DNA from: an uncultured Lachnospiraceae bacterium
GTDB lineage: Bacteria > Bacillota > Clostridia > Lachnospirales > Lachnospiraceae
Direction: 5' to 3'
NCBI GenBank assembly: GCA_910585345.1
Contig: CAJUDS010000014.1
Coordinates: 1-64,000 of the forward strand
DNA: 64,000 nt
The notes under the pieces are model-generated. The model was given only the letters and a program-made list of their open reading frames with translations, ran no database searches and was not told where the DNA came from. Shown here in pieces: positions 52,067 to 61,490 of this stretch. Each line of letters begins with the position of its first letter. The first letter of the stretch is position 1. A program made the position numbers and the translations under genes.

Positions 52067-54479
52067 CTGCGCTGACCCCGATACCCGCATACAGGCCCGG
52101 CGTTCTGTAGGAAAATGTGACGGCATGCTTACCCGCAGGCAGCTCTACACCGATCATTGCACCTGCGAAGGGACGGATTGGGACCGGTTTGCCATCGACA
52201 CTGACGCGCCATCCCGCCTCATTGGGAATCGAAGTGGCAAGGATGCCGCCTTCCCCGGCATTGATCGAAGCCCTGATCAGGGTGTCTGAAAATGTCTCTA
52301 TTTCCATAGGATATCTCCCGAGACGGCGTATTAACTCATGCAGCGCCGTTTCGTTGATCCGATAGACAGACAGCTCCAATTCATTCCTGTCATTCCTTTT
52401 GTCTCCGCTCTGTGTCAGCTTCACCGTACTGCCTTTCCCGCACCAGCCGATATCCAGAAAATGCGGATAATAAACTTTTTCATATGTTTTTTCATAACCC
52501 GCGACATCCGCCGTGATATTTTTTGTGCTGCATTTCTCCGGATAGACATAAAAGTGTCCGTTTTCTTCCGTAAAGAAAAAGGCTTCCCCGTCCTCACAGG
52601 TTACGGCAACGGGATACAACAACGCCTCTTCCAGTCCCAGCGCCTGCGCCAGCCGGTTCTGCACCCCGGCGGGATCGCCTTCTTCCGGATCCCACTTATC
52701 TGCCACATCCGGCGCAATCATAAATCCCAGCGGCAGTGTATCCCTGTTACGGTACAGATATTTTCCCTCTTCCATTTTCAAAAGTTCATGAAACGAATCG
52801 GTAATTTCCAGGCTGTCCGAAATCGTATAGTCTACGGACAACAGCGCCGACGCTAACGGCGTAGCGCCGTCATAACAATAAAACACCTTGCTGCTGCTCA
52901 TGCCCATCCGCCTGTAAAAATGCGCCATTGCTTCATTGACCGTCGAAGAAAAGAACGTGGCTGTGGCAACGTCAGCCAGCATCCCGTCATTCTTTGTCAT
53001 ACGTCCATAACTTTCTGTCCGGTAAAACCGCCCCTCATCTTCCCGCTCTTCTTCCAGCCAGGAGAGCAGCGCCCGGCTGGCCTGGTAATCCGACTGATAG
53101 GCAGAACGGCTTGTCGTTGACACACTCGTCTCTATCGTATTCAGCGATGCTTCCATCACCACCATGCAAAACAAAAGCCCCGCCGCCAGGTTCTTTTTCA
53201 GACTGCCTGCCCTGTACCAGTAAACGAGCAGTGCATACAACAAAAGATACCATATCGTAAACAGAAAGCTCTTCTCCGTAAAATCGTCATTGCCGGCAAA
53301 ACGGCCGCAAATGCACAAAAACAGCGCTCCGCCGCCTGCCGTCAGGGCAATCTGTCCGCCGGAAAATTCCCCGAAGTGCCTGTAAGCCTGAAAACTCATT
53401 GTAAGCACGAGGAAAATATACAAAAAAGACTGCCTCGCCGGAAGGCTGTCCGGAAAATTCAGGCCATGCCAGAAAAATTCCAGGATATTCACGGAAAAGC
53501 TCAAATAGAAAAACGCCAGCAGCGCCAGCCTGCCGATTTTCTCCCGCCAGCGGATTCGTCTGCAGCACACATACAGTGGAAGAAACAGGAAAACCGCAGC
53601 GCCGCAGTAAATATTCGGCCAATGGTCATTGCGGATTTCCGGGGTCACATTGATGCAGTGTCTTGCCAGAACCGCAAGCAGATTAAAATAAGACTTTATT
53701 TGCTGCGGGTAATTCATCTGGTCGAAGCGGGTAGAACGCAGCGCCAGCGTACCTGGCAGCAGCACCGCCCCGGCCATTCCTCCGGCAAGCAGGGAGTACA
53801 GTGTAAAATCACACAGACTCCTCAGCTTTCTGCGGACAGACAAAGGCACTGCCAGAACGATATAATAGAGAACGAGAAAAATACAGACCGGAATCGACAG
53901 GTAATAATTGGTCAGAATGGATATTCCCAGACAGATGCAGTACAGTCCCGGCTTTCTCCGGTACACCAGCTCTTCCAGGCCGAAAATGACGACCGGCGCC
54001 AAAAAGATACAGTCCAGCCACATGATATTCCAGTTATAGGCCGCCATATATCCCGAGAGCGCATAAAATACCGCAAACAGCGTAATTTCATAGCCTTCCG
54101 TCCTGAAACGGCTTTTGAGATACCAGCCATAGCTAAGTCCGCACAAACCGATCTTAATGATAATGAGCAATGTCATAAATTCGATGATATGGCTTTCCGG
54201 ACACAAAAACAACAGCCAGTTTACCGGACTCGCCAGATAATACGCATAAAGCGCAAGAAAATTCGCGCCCAGACCCGCACGCCAGGAGAAAAGCATACTG
54301 CCGCCTTCCCGTATCTTTCTATGAAATTCCATGAAAAAAGGCATGTATTGATTGTACAGATCCACCCGCAGAAAACAGCGGTCCCCAAAAGGATATACCT
54401 TTTTATAAATGACGGCGGCAATCATAATTGCCGCCGGAATGCAAAATGCCAGAAGCAGCGGTCTTTTTCTGCTCTCCAT
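52014..54479 (-). CDS. YfhO-family polytopic membrane protein
   Basis: 821 aa from ATG 54479 with AAGGAG 10 bases upstream. Typical YfhO features: about 13 helices, RVDLYNQYMPFFMEFHRKIR and LFSWRAGLGANFLALYAYYL near the start, and a C-terminal extracellular strand-rich domain near TSIPNEAGWRVSVDGKPVPI. YfhO is implicated in glycosylating lipoteichoic acid on the outer face of the membrane. The gene lies 56 bases after the LTA-synthase-like gene, which supports a teichoic acid role. Confidence 0.88.
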   Translation of the reverse strand: MESRKRPLLLAFCIPAAIMIAAVIYKKVYPFGDRCFLRVDLYNQYMPFFMEFHRKIREGGSMLFSWRAGLGANFLALYAYYLASPVNWLLFLCPESHIIEFMTLLIIIKIGLCGLSYGWYLKSRFRTEGYEITLFAVFYALSGYMAAYNWNIMWLDCIFLAPVVIFGLEELVYRRKPGLYCICLGISILTNYYLSIPVCIFLVLYYIVLAVPLSVRRKLRSLCDFTLYSLLAGGMAGAVLLPGTLALRSTRFDQMNYPQQIKSYFNLLAVLARHCINVTPEIRNDHWPNIYCGAAVFLFLPLYVCCRRIRWREKIGRLALLAFFYLSFSVNILEFFWHGLNFPDSLPARQSFLYIFLVLTMSFQAYRHFGEFSGGQIALTAGGGALFLCICGRFAGNDDFTEKSFLFTIWYLLLYALLVYWYRAGSLKKNLAAGLLFCMVVMEASLNTIETSVSTTSRSAYQSDYQASRALLSWLEEEREDEGRFYRTESYGRMTKNDGMLADVATATFFSSTVNEAMAHFYRRMGMSSSKVFYCYDGATPLASALLSVDYTISDSLEITDSFHELLKMEEGKYLYRNRDTLPLGFMIAPDVADKWDPEEGDPAGVQNRLAQALGLEEALLYPVAVTCEDGEAFFFTEENGHFYVYPEKCSTKNITADVAGYEKTYEKVYYPHFLDIGWCGKGSTVKLTQSGDKRNDRNELELSVYRINETALHELIRRLGRYPMEIETFSDTLIRASINAGEGGILATSIPNEAGWRVSVDGKPVPIRPFAGAMIGVELPAGKHAVTFSYRTPGLYAGIGVSAVSVLLFLLCRRAAARRG

Positions 54480-54535
54480 ATGTGAAAGACTCCTTATTGC
54501 CACGACGAACGGTTTCCCAAACAATGTACGAAATA

Positions 54536-56302
54536 TCAATCAAACAGCTGATAATACTGTAGTTTCTGATATGTCAGCAGCTCCTGCGCCGCCTCTTCCT
54601 CCTCACGCGTCAGTACCCTTCCGTCCGCCGCTTTCACCTGTTTGGCAGTGATCACAGGATAACTCTCCTGCAGCTTTGCCAGATATCCATAATAACCGTC
54701 CAACGCAATGCCGGCCTGCCGCAATACTTCCAGAGCCAGAAAGTTGGCGCTTGTCTCCACACCCTGTTTTTCTTCTATATCGAAATTCGCCCAAACGACA
54801 AATGGCACCTGGTAGCGGGACAGTTCCTGCTCGCGCGACAACTCTGACAAACTGATACCGCCCGCACGCCAGATCGGCGATGCGATTGTGTTATTGGGCT
54901 GGTGATCTCCAAAAAAAACGATCATTGTTTCCTCTTCTTCCTGCGCAAAGTACGCAATCAAATCCTGCAGCGCCCGGTCCGTCAGACAGACCAGTGACAG
55001 GTAATTGGAAACTGCCTGTGACGGTATCCCTTCCGCCTCTATCTCCGGCGTAAAATTATCGGCTTCCTGGTCATAACCGCCATGATTCTGCATCGTCACA
55101 TTAAAGACAAACAACGGCTTTTCTTTGTCTCTTTGCTCATATTCCTCTATGATCCGGGCAAAGTCCGACGCATCGCTCACATATTTCCGCACATATTCCG
55201 CATCCTCATACGCCTCCAGAAAACGCATCTCATCAAAACCCAGCCAGGGATATACTTTATTGCGGCTCCATCCCGACGCATGGTAGGGATGCATGGCAAC
55301 AGACTGGTATCCTTCCTCCTTCAACCGGGCCGCCAGTGAAAACAGATCACCACGGACATACTGCTGATAAGGGACACTGCCCTCCGGCAGAAACGCCATC
55401 GTATTGCCTGTCAGAAATTCAAATTCCGTATTTGCCGTATTGCCTCCCAGTACCGACACATGCAGTTTCCCGGAAATGGTATTCTCCGCTCCCTGCAGAC
55501 TGTGCAGAAAAGGCATATAATCCTGATTGCAGGTAAACTCTCCCACATATGACAAATCGGCAAACGCCTCGTCCATAATCACGATAATGTTCGGCAGACG
55601 GCCGCTTCTCTCCTGTGCGCTCTCCGCTCCCCCGTTTCCATAGGGCGCCAGCAGGGCGCGGCACTCCTGCACGTCATAACCTTCCGGCTTTTGCGTAATC
55701 AGATATTTCATTTCCATCGTAAAGGCAACCGCGCAGCCATTCCGCCTCTGCACAGCTCCCGGTGTAAACATTTTGTCGTACAGGCGCAGTTTTGCGATTA
55801 CAGATTCCTGATGCAGCAAGGACGCAAAACCTGCCAGCGCTATCATAACTGTCAATGCGCCTGCCATCCTTACATTTTTCTTTTCTATTTTCCAGGGAAA
55901 CGCCTGCTCTAACGCCAGCAAAACCGCATAACCCAAAAGCACCAGCCAGATCCGGCCCGGAAGGGCATAGCTGAAATTATCGGCCACTGACGCCGCCGTA
56001 GCCGCCGAATAGATATCCCATGGCAGAATCGGCGAAGCACGAAAGGCAATCACGTAATAATTGGCCAGTCCCGCCAGCAGAAAAAACAGGGTATGTATAC
56101 GCAGCGCCAGCCGCAGCCTTCCCGTCACCATAAGCAGCAAAGCCGCCGTCAGCCAATATAACAGAAAATTTAACAGCCATGGCGCCGGTTTAATATCCGT
56201 CAATGGATTGTGCGTATACAATTCCGTCAATAACAGTGTCAAAACCGGACATAGAAAAAATCCCAAAAAGGGATTTCCTGCCCGCATCCTCTTTTTCATC
56301 AT
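54536..56302 (-). CDS. LTA synthase-like phosphoglycerol transferase (sulfatase fold)
   Basis: 588 aa from ATG 56302 (a second ATG follows directly and may be used). Five N-terminal helices precede the extracellular sulfatase-fold domain. Active-site elements are IIVIMDEAFADLSYVGEF, the nucleophile Thr region LGGNTANTEFEFLTGNTMAF, NVTMQNHGGYDQEA and MIVFFGDHQPNN. It likely transfers phosphoglycerol from phosphatidylglycerol. It precedes YfhO in the same direction. Confidence 0.9.
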   Translation of the reverse strand: MMKKRMRAGNPFLGFFLCPVLTLLLTELYTHNPLTDIKPAPWLLNFLLYWLTAALLLMVTGRLRLALRIHTLFFLLAGLANYYVIAFRASPILPWDIYSAATAASVADNFSYALPGRIWLVLLGYAVLLALEQAFPWKIEKKNVRMAGALTVMIALAGFASLLHQESVIAKLRLYDKMFTPGAVQRRNGCAVAFTMEMKYLITQKPEGYDVQECRALLAPYGNGGAESAQERSGRLPNIIVIMDEAFADLSYVGEFTCNQDYMPFLHSLQGAENTISGKLHVSVLGGNTANTEFEFLTGNTMAFLPEGSVPYQQYVRGDLFSLAARLKEEGYQSVAMHPYHASGWSRNKVYPWLGFDEMRFLEAYEDAEYVRKYVSDASDFARIIEEYEQRDKEKPLFVFNVTMQNHGGYDQEADNFTPEIEAEGIPSQAVSNYLSLVCLTDRALQDLIAYFAQEEEETMIVFFGDHQPNNTIASPIWRAGGISLSELSREQELSRYQVPFVVWANFDIEEKQGVETSANFLALEVLRQAGIALDGYYGYLAKLQESYPVITAKQVKAADGRVLTREEEEAAQELLTYQKLQYYQLFD

Positions 56303-56358
56303 ACTCTCCTCTCCCTCCGGCATTATAGCATGTTTTTGAGGAAAAGGAAACCTTTTGG

Positions 56359-57486
56359 TCAGTATACCGCGCTGACGTTGCTGATGTGGTCGTTCACAAC
56401 CTGAAAACGCCAGACTGTACTGCCGCTTCCCGCACTTGTCATATAATACGCCCCGTCCATAAAATCGATATAATAGGGGATCCCTTTTTCCGGAAACGCA
56501 GCATAGACATCTTCATAGAGCCCCCACGCCAGCAGCGCCGGATTGCTGCAGCGGATCATCGTCGCCGCTCCCTGGTCAAACGCCAGGTCACTGGATACGG
56601 TCATATAAAAGTATCCGCCGATCGGAACGATACATGCCATTCCCGATATTTCCTGTGTCACGCCATATCTCGCCTGCACCTCCAGCGTGTCCTTATCCGC
56701 AACGATTATATAACAGTTATTTCCGGAAGGAAACAGGATACGGTCACCTGCAATGGTAAAAGAACGAACATAAAATCCTTCCAGCTCTTTTATCTTCCTG
56801 ATCTCCGACAAATATACCAAACCCGTTTCCGGCTCCCTTTTGGCTATATACATTTCACCGGTCAACGAACTCCAAATAAAAAAAGATTCTGTCGCCGCAT
56901 CATATACAATATAATGCGGCCTCTCTCCGATTCCTTCCAGTCTCTGCGTGTTCTGAAATCTGCCCTTTTTCCATTCAAAGATCTGCACCCTGTTATTTTC
57001 GGTATCCACCACCAGATATACCTGCCCGTCACCGGCAATGGCATGGGGATGGCTTACATCAGCCGTCATAACCTTCCATTCTCCGACCGGTACGCCCAGG
57101 CTGCGCGTATAGATAACCTGATCGTGATAGCAGTCCGTAATAAAATAGTACTCTCCCTGACGGGTAATCTGCGCAGGTACCTTTAAATGTTCATAAGGAT
57201 TTTTCGGATTCTCAAAATATATCTCGCTGACCGGCAGCTGCGATGCCGGCTTCACCGGATCGAAAGAAACGGTTTCGCTGGATGCCTCCTTTGGCTCGTC
57301 CCGCATATCCGCTTCCTCCGCCCTGTCTTCTTCCAACCGGATGTCCTGTCCTTCCCCTTTGTTCTCTTTGCGCACGTTACCTTCCTTTGCACAGACAGGA
57401 ACCTGCAGCAATGCAGCCCCCAGTAATACGGCACATATGGCTGCCGCCAGCGCTTTAGCCCTTTTTCTATTACCAAGACTACCCAT
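56359..57486 (-). CDS. Secreted propeller-like protein, paralogue 1
   Basis: 375 aa from ATG 57486 (a GTG nine codons upstream has no ribosome site). Signal peptide ALAAAICAVLLGAALLQVPV, an acidic linker (45-85), then a repeated strand domain: EYYFITDCYHDQVIYTRSLG, GDGQVYLVVDTENNRVQIFE and RPHYIVYDAATESFFIWSSL. The repeats suggest a beta-propeller. It is clearly paralogous to the divergent gene at 57566; both end in nearly the same sequence (SAVY and TAVY). It sits next to the LTA-synthase/YfhO pair. Confidence 0.82.
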   Translation of the reverse strand: MGSLGNRKRAKALAAAICAVLLGAALLQVPVCAKEGNVRKENKGEGQDIRLEEDRAEEADMRDEPKEASSETVSFDPVKPASQLPVSEIYFENPKNPYEHLKVPAQITRQGEYYFITDCYHDQVIYTRSLGVPVGEWKVMTADVSHPHAIAGDGQVYLVVDTENNRVQIFEWKKGRFQNTQRLEGIGERPHYIVYDAATESFFIWSSLTGEMYIAKREPETGLVYLSEIRKIKELEGFYVRSFTIAGDRILFPSGNNCYIIVADKDTLEVQARYGVTQEISGMACIVPIGGYFYMTVSSDLAFDQGAATMIRCSNPALLAWGLYEDVYAAFPEKGIPYYIDFMDGAYYMTSAGSGSTVWRFQVVNDHISNVSAVY

Positions 57487-57565
57487 AAACTGTTTTCCCC
57501 CATTTCTCCGCACCGTAAAGTATGCTATACTGCAAACAGGTCATTTATAAAAGGAAGGAACCTGC

Positions 57566-58561
57566 ATGTACTTTACACAAACCACGCCAAAAAAACTTCT
57601 GCAGACTTTTATCCTCTGTCTGGGCACAGGTCTGCTGCTCCTGTCGGCCCGTCCCACTCCCATCCCCGTGCTGCGGTATGCGGCGCCTGAAAGCGCTCTT
57701 TCCGTTTCCGGTACGGTCAATTCCTATACAACCCTGAGTGTCCCAACCTGGGTCACAAAACTTGACGGCCTGTATTTCATCGTTGACTGCTACCATAACC
57801 AAATCATCTACTCTGACTCCCTGGACCGTCCGCTAAGCGAATGGCTGGTGATGACAGATGAAATCAATAAAGGACATACCCTGGCTGGCAATGGGATTGT
57901 ATATCTGGCAGATGATACGGAAAATAACCGTATTTTAATTTTTGAGAAACGGGACGGCTGCTTTGTCCATACCCAGACACTTTCCGATATCGGCATCCGG
58001 CCGCATTATATCGTTTACAGAGAAGAAGACCGCTGCTTTTATGCATGGAGTTCTATGACCGGAGAGATGTATCTCCTGCGCTGCGCGGAAGATTCCGGCC
58101 GTGTATTTCTAAGCGAAATACGACGCATACCCGCCCTTGACGGCAGTTACGTGCGGTCTTTTACGATCATCGGCGAAGACATTTATTTTGTCTCCGGAAA
58201 TTGTGCTATCGTCAAAGCTGATCTGGAAACTTTTCAAATTACAGAAGTGTACCCGGTACCGGATGAAATTGCCGGCATGATACAACTTACGCAGATTGAC
58301 GGCGACTTTTACATCACGGTATCGACAGACAGGCAGGGCAGTCAGGATGCCGCTACCATCATCCGGACACATGCGCTGGAAGATCTGGTAAATTACGGAT
58401 ATGAGGATATCTATGCTTCTTTTATCGGCGGAGGCACACCGTACTATATTTCTGATTTTGATAACCGGTACTATCTGACCGAACACAGGATTCCGGAACA
58501 TTCTCTCTGGAGCTTCCAGATCAGGAACGGTCAGTTAACTGATATTACTGCGGTTTACTGA
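57566..58561 (+). CDS. Secreted propeller-like protein, paralogue 2
   Basis: 331 aa with AAGGAAGGA upstream. Signal peptide LLQTFILCLGTGLLLLSARP, then the same repeat domain as its divergent neighbour: GLYFIVDCYHNQIIYSDSLD, IVYLADDTENNRILIFEKRD and RPHYIVYREEDRCFYAWSSM. The acidic linker of paralogue 1 is missing. Head-to-head paralogues separated by 79 bases probably arose by inverted duplication and may share a promoter region (TGCTATACT at 57523-57531). Function unknown; likely extracellular. Confidence 0.82.
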   Translation: MYFTQTTPKKLLQTFILCLGTGLLLLSARPTPIPVLRYAAPESALSVSGTVNSYTTLSVPTWVTKLDGLYFIVDCYHNQIIYSDSLDRPLSEWLVMTDEINKGHTLAGNGIVYLADDTENNRILIFEKRDGCFVHTQTLSDIGIRPHYIVYREEDRCFYAWSSMTGEMYLLRCAEDSGRVFLSEIRRIPALDGSYVRSFTIIGEDIYFVSGNCAIVKADLETFQITEVYPVPDEIAGMIQLTQIDGDFYITVSTDRQGSQDAATIIRTHALEDLVNYGYEDIYASFIGGGTPYYISDFDNRYYLTEHRIPEHSLWSFQIRNGQLTDITAVY

Positions 58562-58586
58562 CTGCCGCATGGCCTGGCGCTTCCGG

Positions 58587-59951
58587 TCAGACCACGCTTT
58601 TTCCTTTCCATTTTCCTCTTACAAAACGGGTAACAAAGAGGGTAACGCGGAAAATCCAGTCCATTACCATAGCGGCCCAGACACCGATCGCTCCCCAGCC
58701 CAGATATACGCCCAGAATCACGCTGAAAAAGATACGGAATGCACACATGGAAAACACTGCCACTACCATTGTATACTTCACGTCCCCGGCTGCCCGCAGC
58801 GCATGGGATAACGTAAAGGATAAGGGCCACAACAGCATGGCAAATCCGTTATGGATAACAATCAGGATCATCGCCAGACGTCTCGCTTCCTCGGAAAGGG
58901 TATAGATATTTAATATCCATGGCAGTGTGGACAGCAGCACAATATTGACGCCCCATGTCAGCAGATAGGTGATCTTCAGAAGTTTTTTCACATAAGATAC
59001 GGCCTGCTCATTGTCTCCGGCGCCGATGCACTGCCCCACCACCGTAATCATAGCCAGATTCATGGCCTGTCCCGCGATACAACCCATGGAATCAAGATTA
59101 TTGGCAACTGCATTGGCAGCGATCTGGACTGTGCCGAATGCGGAAATAATACTGACAACCACCACCCGGCCAAACTGAAAGATACCGTTTTCCACTCCGC
59201 TGGGCACGGCTATATATAGTATTTTTTTGACAAGGCTCCCATCCCATGTGAAAATCCGTTTCGGTGTCAGATACACTGCATACTTGTGGCTGGTCAAAAT
59301 TGCGAACATTACAACGGCCGCCATTGCGCGGGAAGCAAAGGTAGACCACGCCGCTCCGGCTACTCCCATGGAAAACCCAAAGATCAGAATTGCATTGCCA
59401 ATGCCGTTCATCACATTCATCCCGGCAGAAACATACATCGGAAGCCTGGAATTTCCGATTGCACGCATCACTGCGGCACAGGAATTAAAAACCGCCAGAA
59501 ACGGATAGGAATAAGCAGATATGATCAAATAAACCAACGCGTTTTCCATAACGTCGGCCTCGATAGAACCAAACAAAACAGACAAAAGCGGTCTTCTGCA
59601 CAGCAGCGTCACTGCCACAATTCCCACAGAAATCAGCGAAGTGATCATAATAAGCTGGTCCGCGCAGGTACATGCCTGCTCTTTCTTTTTTTTGCCGATA
59701 TACTGGGAAATCACAACACTGCCGCCTGCAGCTACTGCCGCAAAGATGTTGATAATGACCGTATTGATCATATCCACAAGCGAGACGCCCGATATGGCCG
59801 CCTCGCCTGCATAGGAAATCATCATTGTGTCTACCATCCCCACCGTAATGGCCAGCACCTGCTCAACGACAAGCGGCAGAATCAGCGCCTGCAGCTGTCT
59901 GTTGCTGAACATAGTATCTTTAACTTTATTTTTTTCCGCTCTTGGTTTCAT
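58587..59951 (-). CDS. MATE-family efflux transporter
   Basis: 454 aa from ATG 59951; the longer frame runs through the Rrf2 gene and is rejected. The ribosome site is weak (GAAAG). Twelve helices are expected. It starts FSNRQLQALILPLVVEQVLA and has MVDTMMISYAGEAAISGVSL, then the second half begins ILYIAVPSGVENGIFQFGRV. It is one of three MATE genes in the window. It follows the Rrf2 gene by 89 bases and converges on paralogue 2. Confidence 0.92.
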   Translation of the reverse strand: MKPRAEKNKVKDTMFSNRQLQALILPLVVEQVLAITVGMVDTMMISYAGEAAISGVSLVDMINTVIINIFAAVAAGGSVVISQYIGKKKKEQACTCADQLIMITSLISVGIVAVTLLCRRPLLSVLFGSIEADVMENALVYLIISAYSYPFLAVFNSCAAVMRAIGNSRLPMYVSAGMNVMNGIGNAILIFGFSMGVAGAAWSTFASRAMAAVVMFAILTSHKYAVYLTPKRIFTWDGSLVKKILYIAVPSGVENGIFQFGRVVVVSIISAFGTVQIAANAVANNLDSMGCIAGQAMNLAMITVVGQCIGAGDNEQAVSYVKKLLKITYLLTWGVNIVLLSTLPWILNIYTLSEEARRLAMILIVIHNGFAMLLWPLSFTLSHALRAAGDVKYTMVVAVFSMCAFRIFFSVILGVYLGWGAIGVWAAMVMDWIFRVTLFVTRFVRGKWKGKSVV

Positions 59952-60040
59952 GTCTATGATTACTTTCGTTTTTATCGTCCAAAACGCCCGTCCAAAACCG
60001 TCCTGCACAGCCGCTGTGTTGTCTCTCATGCCACGCACAC

Positions 60041-60478
60041 TCAGATACTGTAGGAGCCTGCAATCCTCTCCTGCTGCCTCTCCAGCAAGTCTGCTATCGT
60101 TACGCCATCCACCACCTGATTGATGGCCGCCGCCAGTTCTTTCCATACGCCGAGCGTCTCACAGGTGTCGCAGCGTTCGCACTCATTGACCTCATCATCC
60201 AGGCAGGCCACCGGATTGAGGCTTCCTTCCGTCAGCCGCAAAATCATCCCCACCGTATAAAAGGCCGGATCTCTCGCTATTTTATAACCGCCCTGGGCGC
60301 CGCGCACACTCTTCACATAACCTGCCTTGTTCAGAACGGAAATAATCTGTTCCAGATATTTCTCTGAAATATCCTGCCGGCCTGCAATTTCCTTTACTTT
60401 AATATACTCCCCTGTATTGTTCATTGCCAGGTCAAGCATCACCCGCACCGCATACCGTCCTTTGGTCGAAATCTTCAT
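60041..60478 (-). CDS. Rrf2-family transcription regulator, IscR/CymR-like
   Basis: 145 aa from ATG 60478 with GGAGG upstream. The Rrf2 wHTH reads MKISTKGRYAVRVMLDLAMN, then SEKYLEQIISVLNKAGYVKS and the wing RGAQGGYKIAR. A cysteine cluster (ACLDDEVNECERCDTCETLG) matches the 2Fe-2S region of IscR-type members, so it may sense iron-sulfur or redox status. The palindrome at 60509-60531 overlaps its promoter. Confidence 0.9.
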   Translation of the reverse strand: MKISTKGRYAVRVMLDLAMNNTGEYIKVKEIAGRQDISEKYLEQIISVLNKAGYVKSVRGAQGGYKIARDPAFYTVGMILRLTEGSLNPVACLDDEVNECERCDTCETLGVWKELAAAINQVVDGVTIADLLERQQERIAGSYSI

Positions 60479-60508
60479 AGTATTCCTCCGTCTGTTTCCT
60501 CTCCTATA

Positions 60509-60538
60509 AATCATACTATATCAGTATGATTTTGGCAA
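60509..60538 (-). promoter_or_regulatory. Rrf2 promoter with overlapping operator
   Basis: TTGCCA (60538-60533), 17 bases and TATGAT (60515-60510) on the minus strand. A 9+5+9 palindrome AATCATACT/AGTATGATT at 60509-60531 covers the spacer and -10. This is a typical autorepression layout. MATE may be read from it as well. Confidence 0.75.
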
Positions 60539-60673
60539 TAGCACAAAAGGCAGCACTGGGACAAATGCGTGAATGCATAAATTGTAAATATCGATTTATT
60601 TGCCAACCCTGCGGCTTATCTTAAATATCGGATTACCATGCAGCACAACATCTTTCTCTAACTGACCCGCCAA

Positions 60674-61120
60674 CTAAAATAACGCAAAAATATCCTCCGC
60701 CATAAGGTCAGAAATCGTCTCTTCGATCACCCTGACGCACTCATCCAGGTTCTTTTTAATGTCATTTCCCCAAAACCGGATTACCGTCCAGCCCATAAAC
60801 AGAAGTTTTTTATTCACCGCATCGTCCCGTTCCCGGTTTCGGGAGATTTTGCCAATCCAAAATTCACTGTTGTTGCTTTTTTCCAGACGCGGCCGTAAAA
60901 CCTCCCAGTCTTTCCCATGAAAAAATTCCCCGTCACAAAAAATGGCAATCTTATATTTGGTCAACGCAATATCCGGTTTCCCCGGCAGTTTCCTGTAATT
61001 CTTCCTGTACCGGTATCCTTTCCGCCACAGTGCCTTCCGCAGCAGTATCTCGATTTTTGTATTTTCGGACCGGATATGCTGCATATTTTTCCTGCGCTGC
61101 TTTGGCGTTAAATTATCCAA
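60674..61120 (-). CDS. vsr: Very-short-patch repair endonuclease, orphan
   Basis: 148 aa from TTG 61120, with AAGGGTG 6 bases upstream; a GTG three codons earlier directly abuts that site. Vsr nicks at T:G mismatches left by cytosine methylation. Features: NLTPKQRRKNMQHIRSENTK at the start, KLPGKPDIALTKYKIAIF with the metal-binding Asp, and CDGEFFHGKDWE with the catalytic His. No cytosine methyltransferase is in the window. AT-rich, unlike neighbours, and placed in a region of remnants, suggesting transfer. Confidence 0.9.
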   Translation of the reverse strand: MDNLTPKQRRKNMQHIRSENTKIEILLRKALWRKGYRYRKNYRKLPGKPDIALTKYKIAIFCDGEFFHGKDWEVLRPRLEKSNNSEFWIGKISRNRERDDAVNKKLLFMGWTVIRFWGNDIKKNLDECVRVIEETISDLMAEDIFALF

Positions 61121-61129
61121 ATAAATCAC

Positions 61130-61482
61130 CCTTTTACTATATCACAAATCTTTCCTCTATCGCAATCGCCCCCGGATGGAGCGTGAAGGCGCCTGTGCCG
61201 TTGTTAGAGTTTGATGACTTTTACCCCTTTTACCCCACCTGCGCGGAATTTACCCCACCCTATTTTGCGATTCGACAAATCGACAAATTGCGCTTTTGCC
61301 GATAAAGTCCCTTGCCTTTATGCACAATCCGGTATAGAATGATTTCAGCGCAACGCTCCGCTAGATTTGACAATTCCGCATAAATCTGCTAAGATATATT
61401 TACATAAAGGTACTGCCGATAGACGGCTAGTCCAAATTATTAGTTGCAAAAAATAGCCGCTAAGTTTTCCAGACCTGGGCGG
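61130..61482. other. Region between Vsr and the toxin: repeat remnant and antisense promoter
   Basis: It contains a degenerate piece of the 5-kb palindromic repeat (61171-61190), an odd TTTTACCCC-rich stretch at 61215-61256, and the promoter of the short rightward RNA. No protein gene is credible. Confidence 0.6.
61171..61190 (+). repeat. Remnant of the palindromic repeat (third copy)
   Basis: CCCGGATGGAGCGTGAAGGC matches the copy B core at 18 of 20 positions (copy B reads CCCGGATGGCGCGTAAAGGC). The hairpins and the outer arms are not preserved, so this is a decayed or truncated copy. Confidence 0.6.
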
Positions 61483-61490
61483 CTATTTTT
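61367..61490 (+). ncRNA. Predicted antisense antitoxin RNA
   Basis: TTGACA (61367-61372), 17 bases and extended -10 TGCTAAGAT (61387-61395) would start a transcript near 61402. It would end at the hairpin 61449-61490 after about 89 bases. It contains no protein gene and overlaps the 3' end of the toxin mRNA in antisense, the layout of txpA/RatA-type antitoxins. Expression not demonstrated. Confidence 0.65.
61449..61490. terminator. Shared bidirectional terminator of toxin mRNA and antisense RNA
   Basis: AAAAATAGCCGC pairs perfectly with GCGGCTATTTTT across an 18-nt loop. The toxin stop codon (61483-61485) lies in the right arm. Five to six A/T on each side permit termination on both strands. 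Confidence 0.85.

Noticed and set aside
53376..54485. 369-codon rightward frame opposite YfhO
   Set aside because: Antisense shadow; composition rich in Gln, Arg and His and lacking start signals.
59286..60053. 255-codon rightward frame opposite the MATE gene
   Set aside because: Antisense shadow rich in His, Arg and Cys with no family features.
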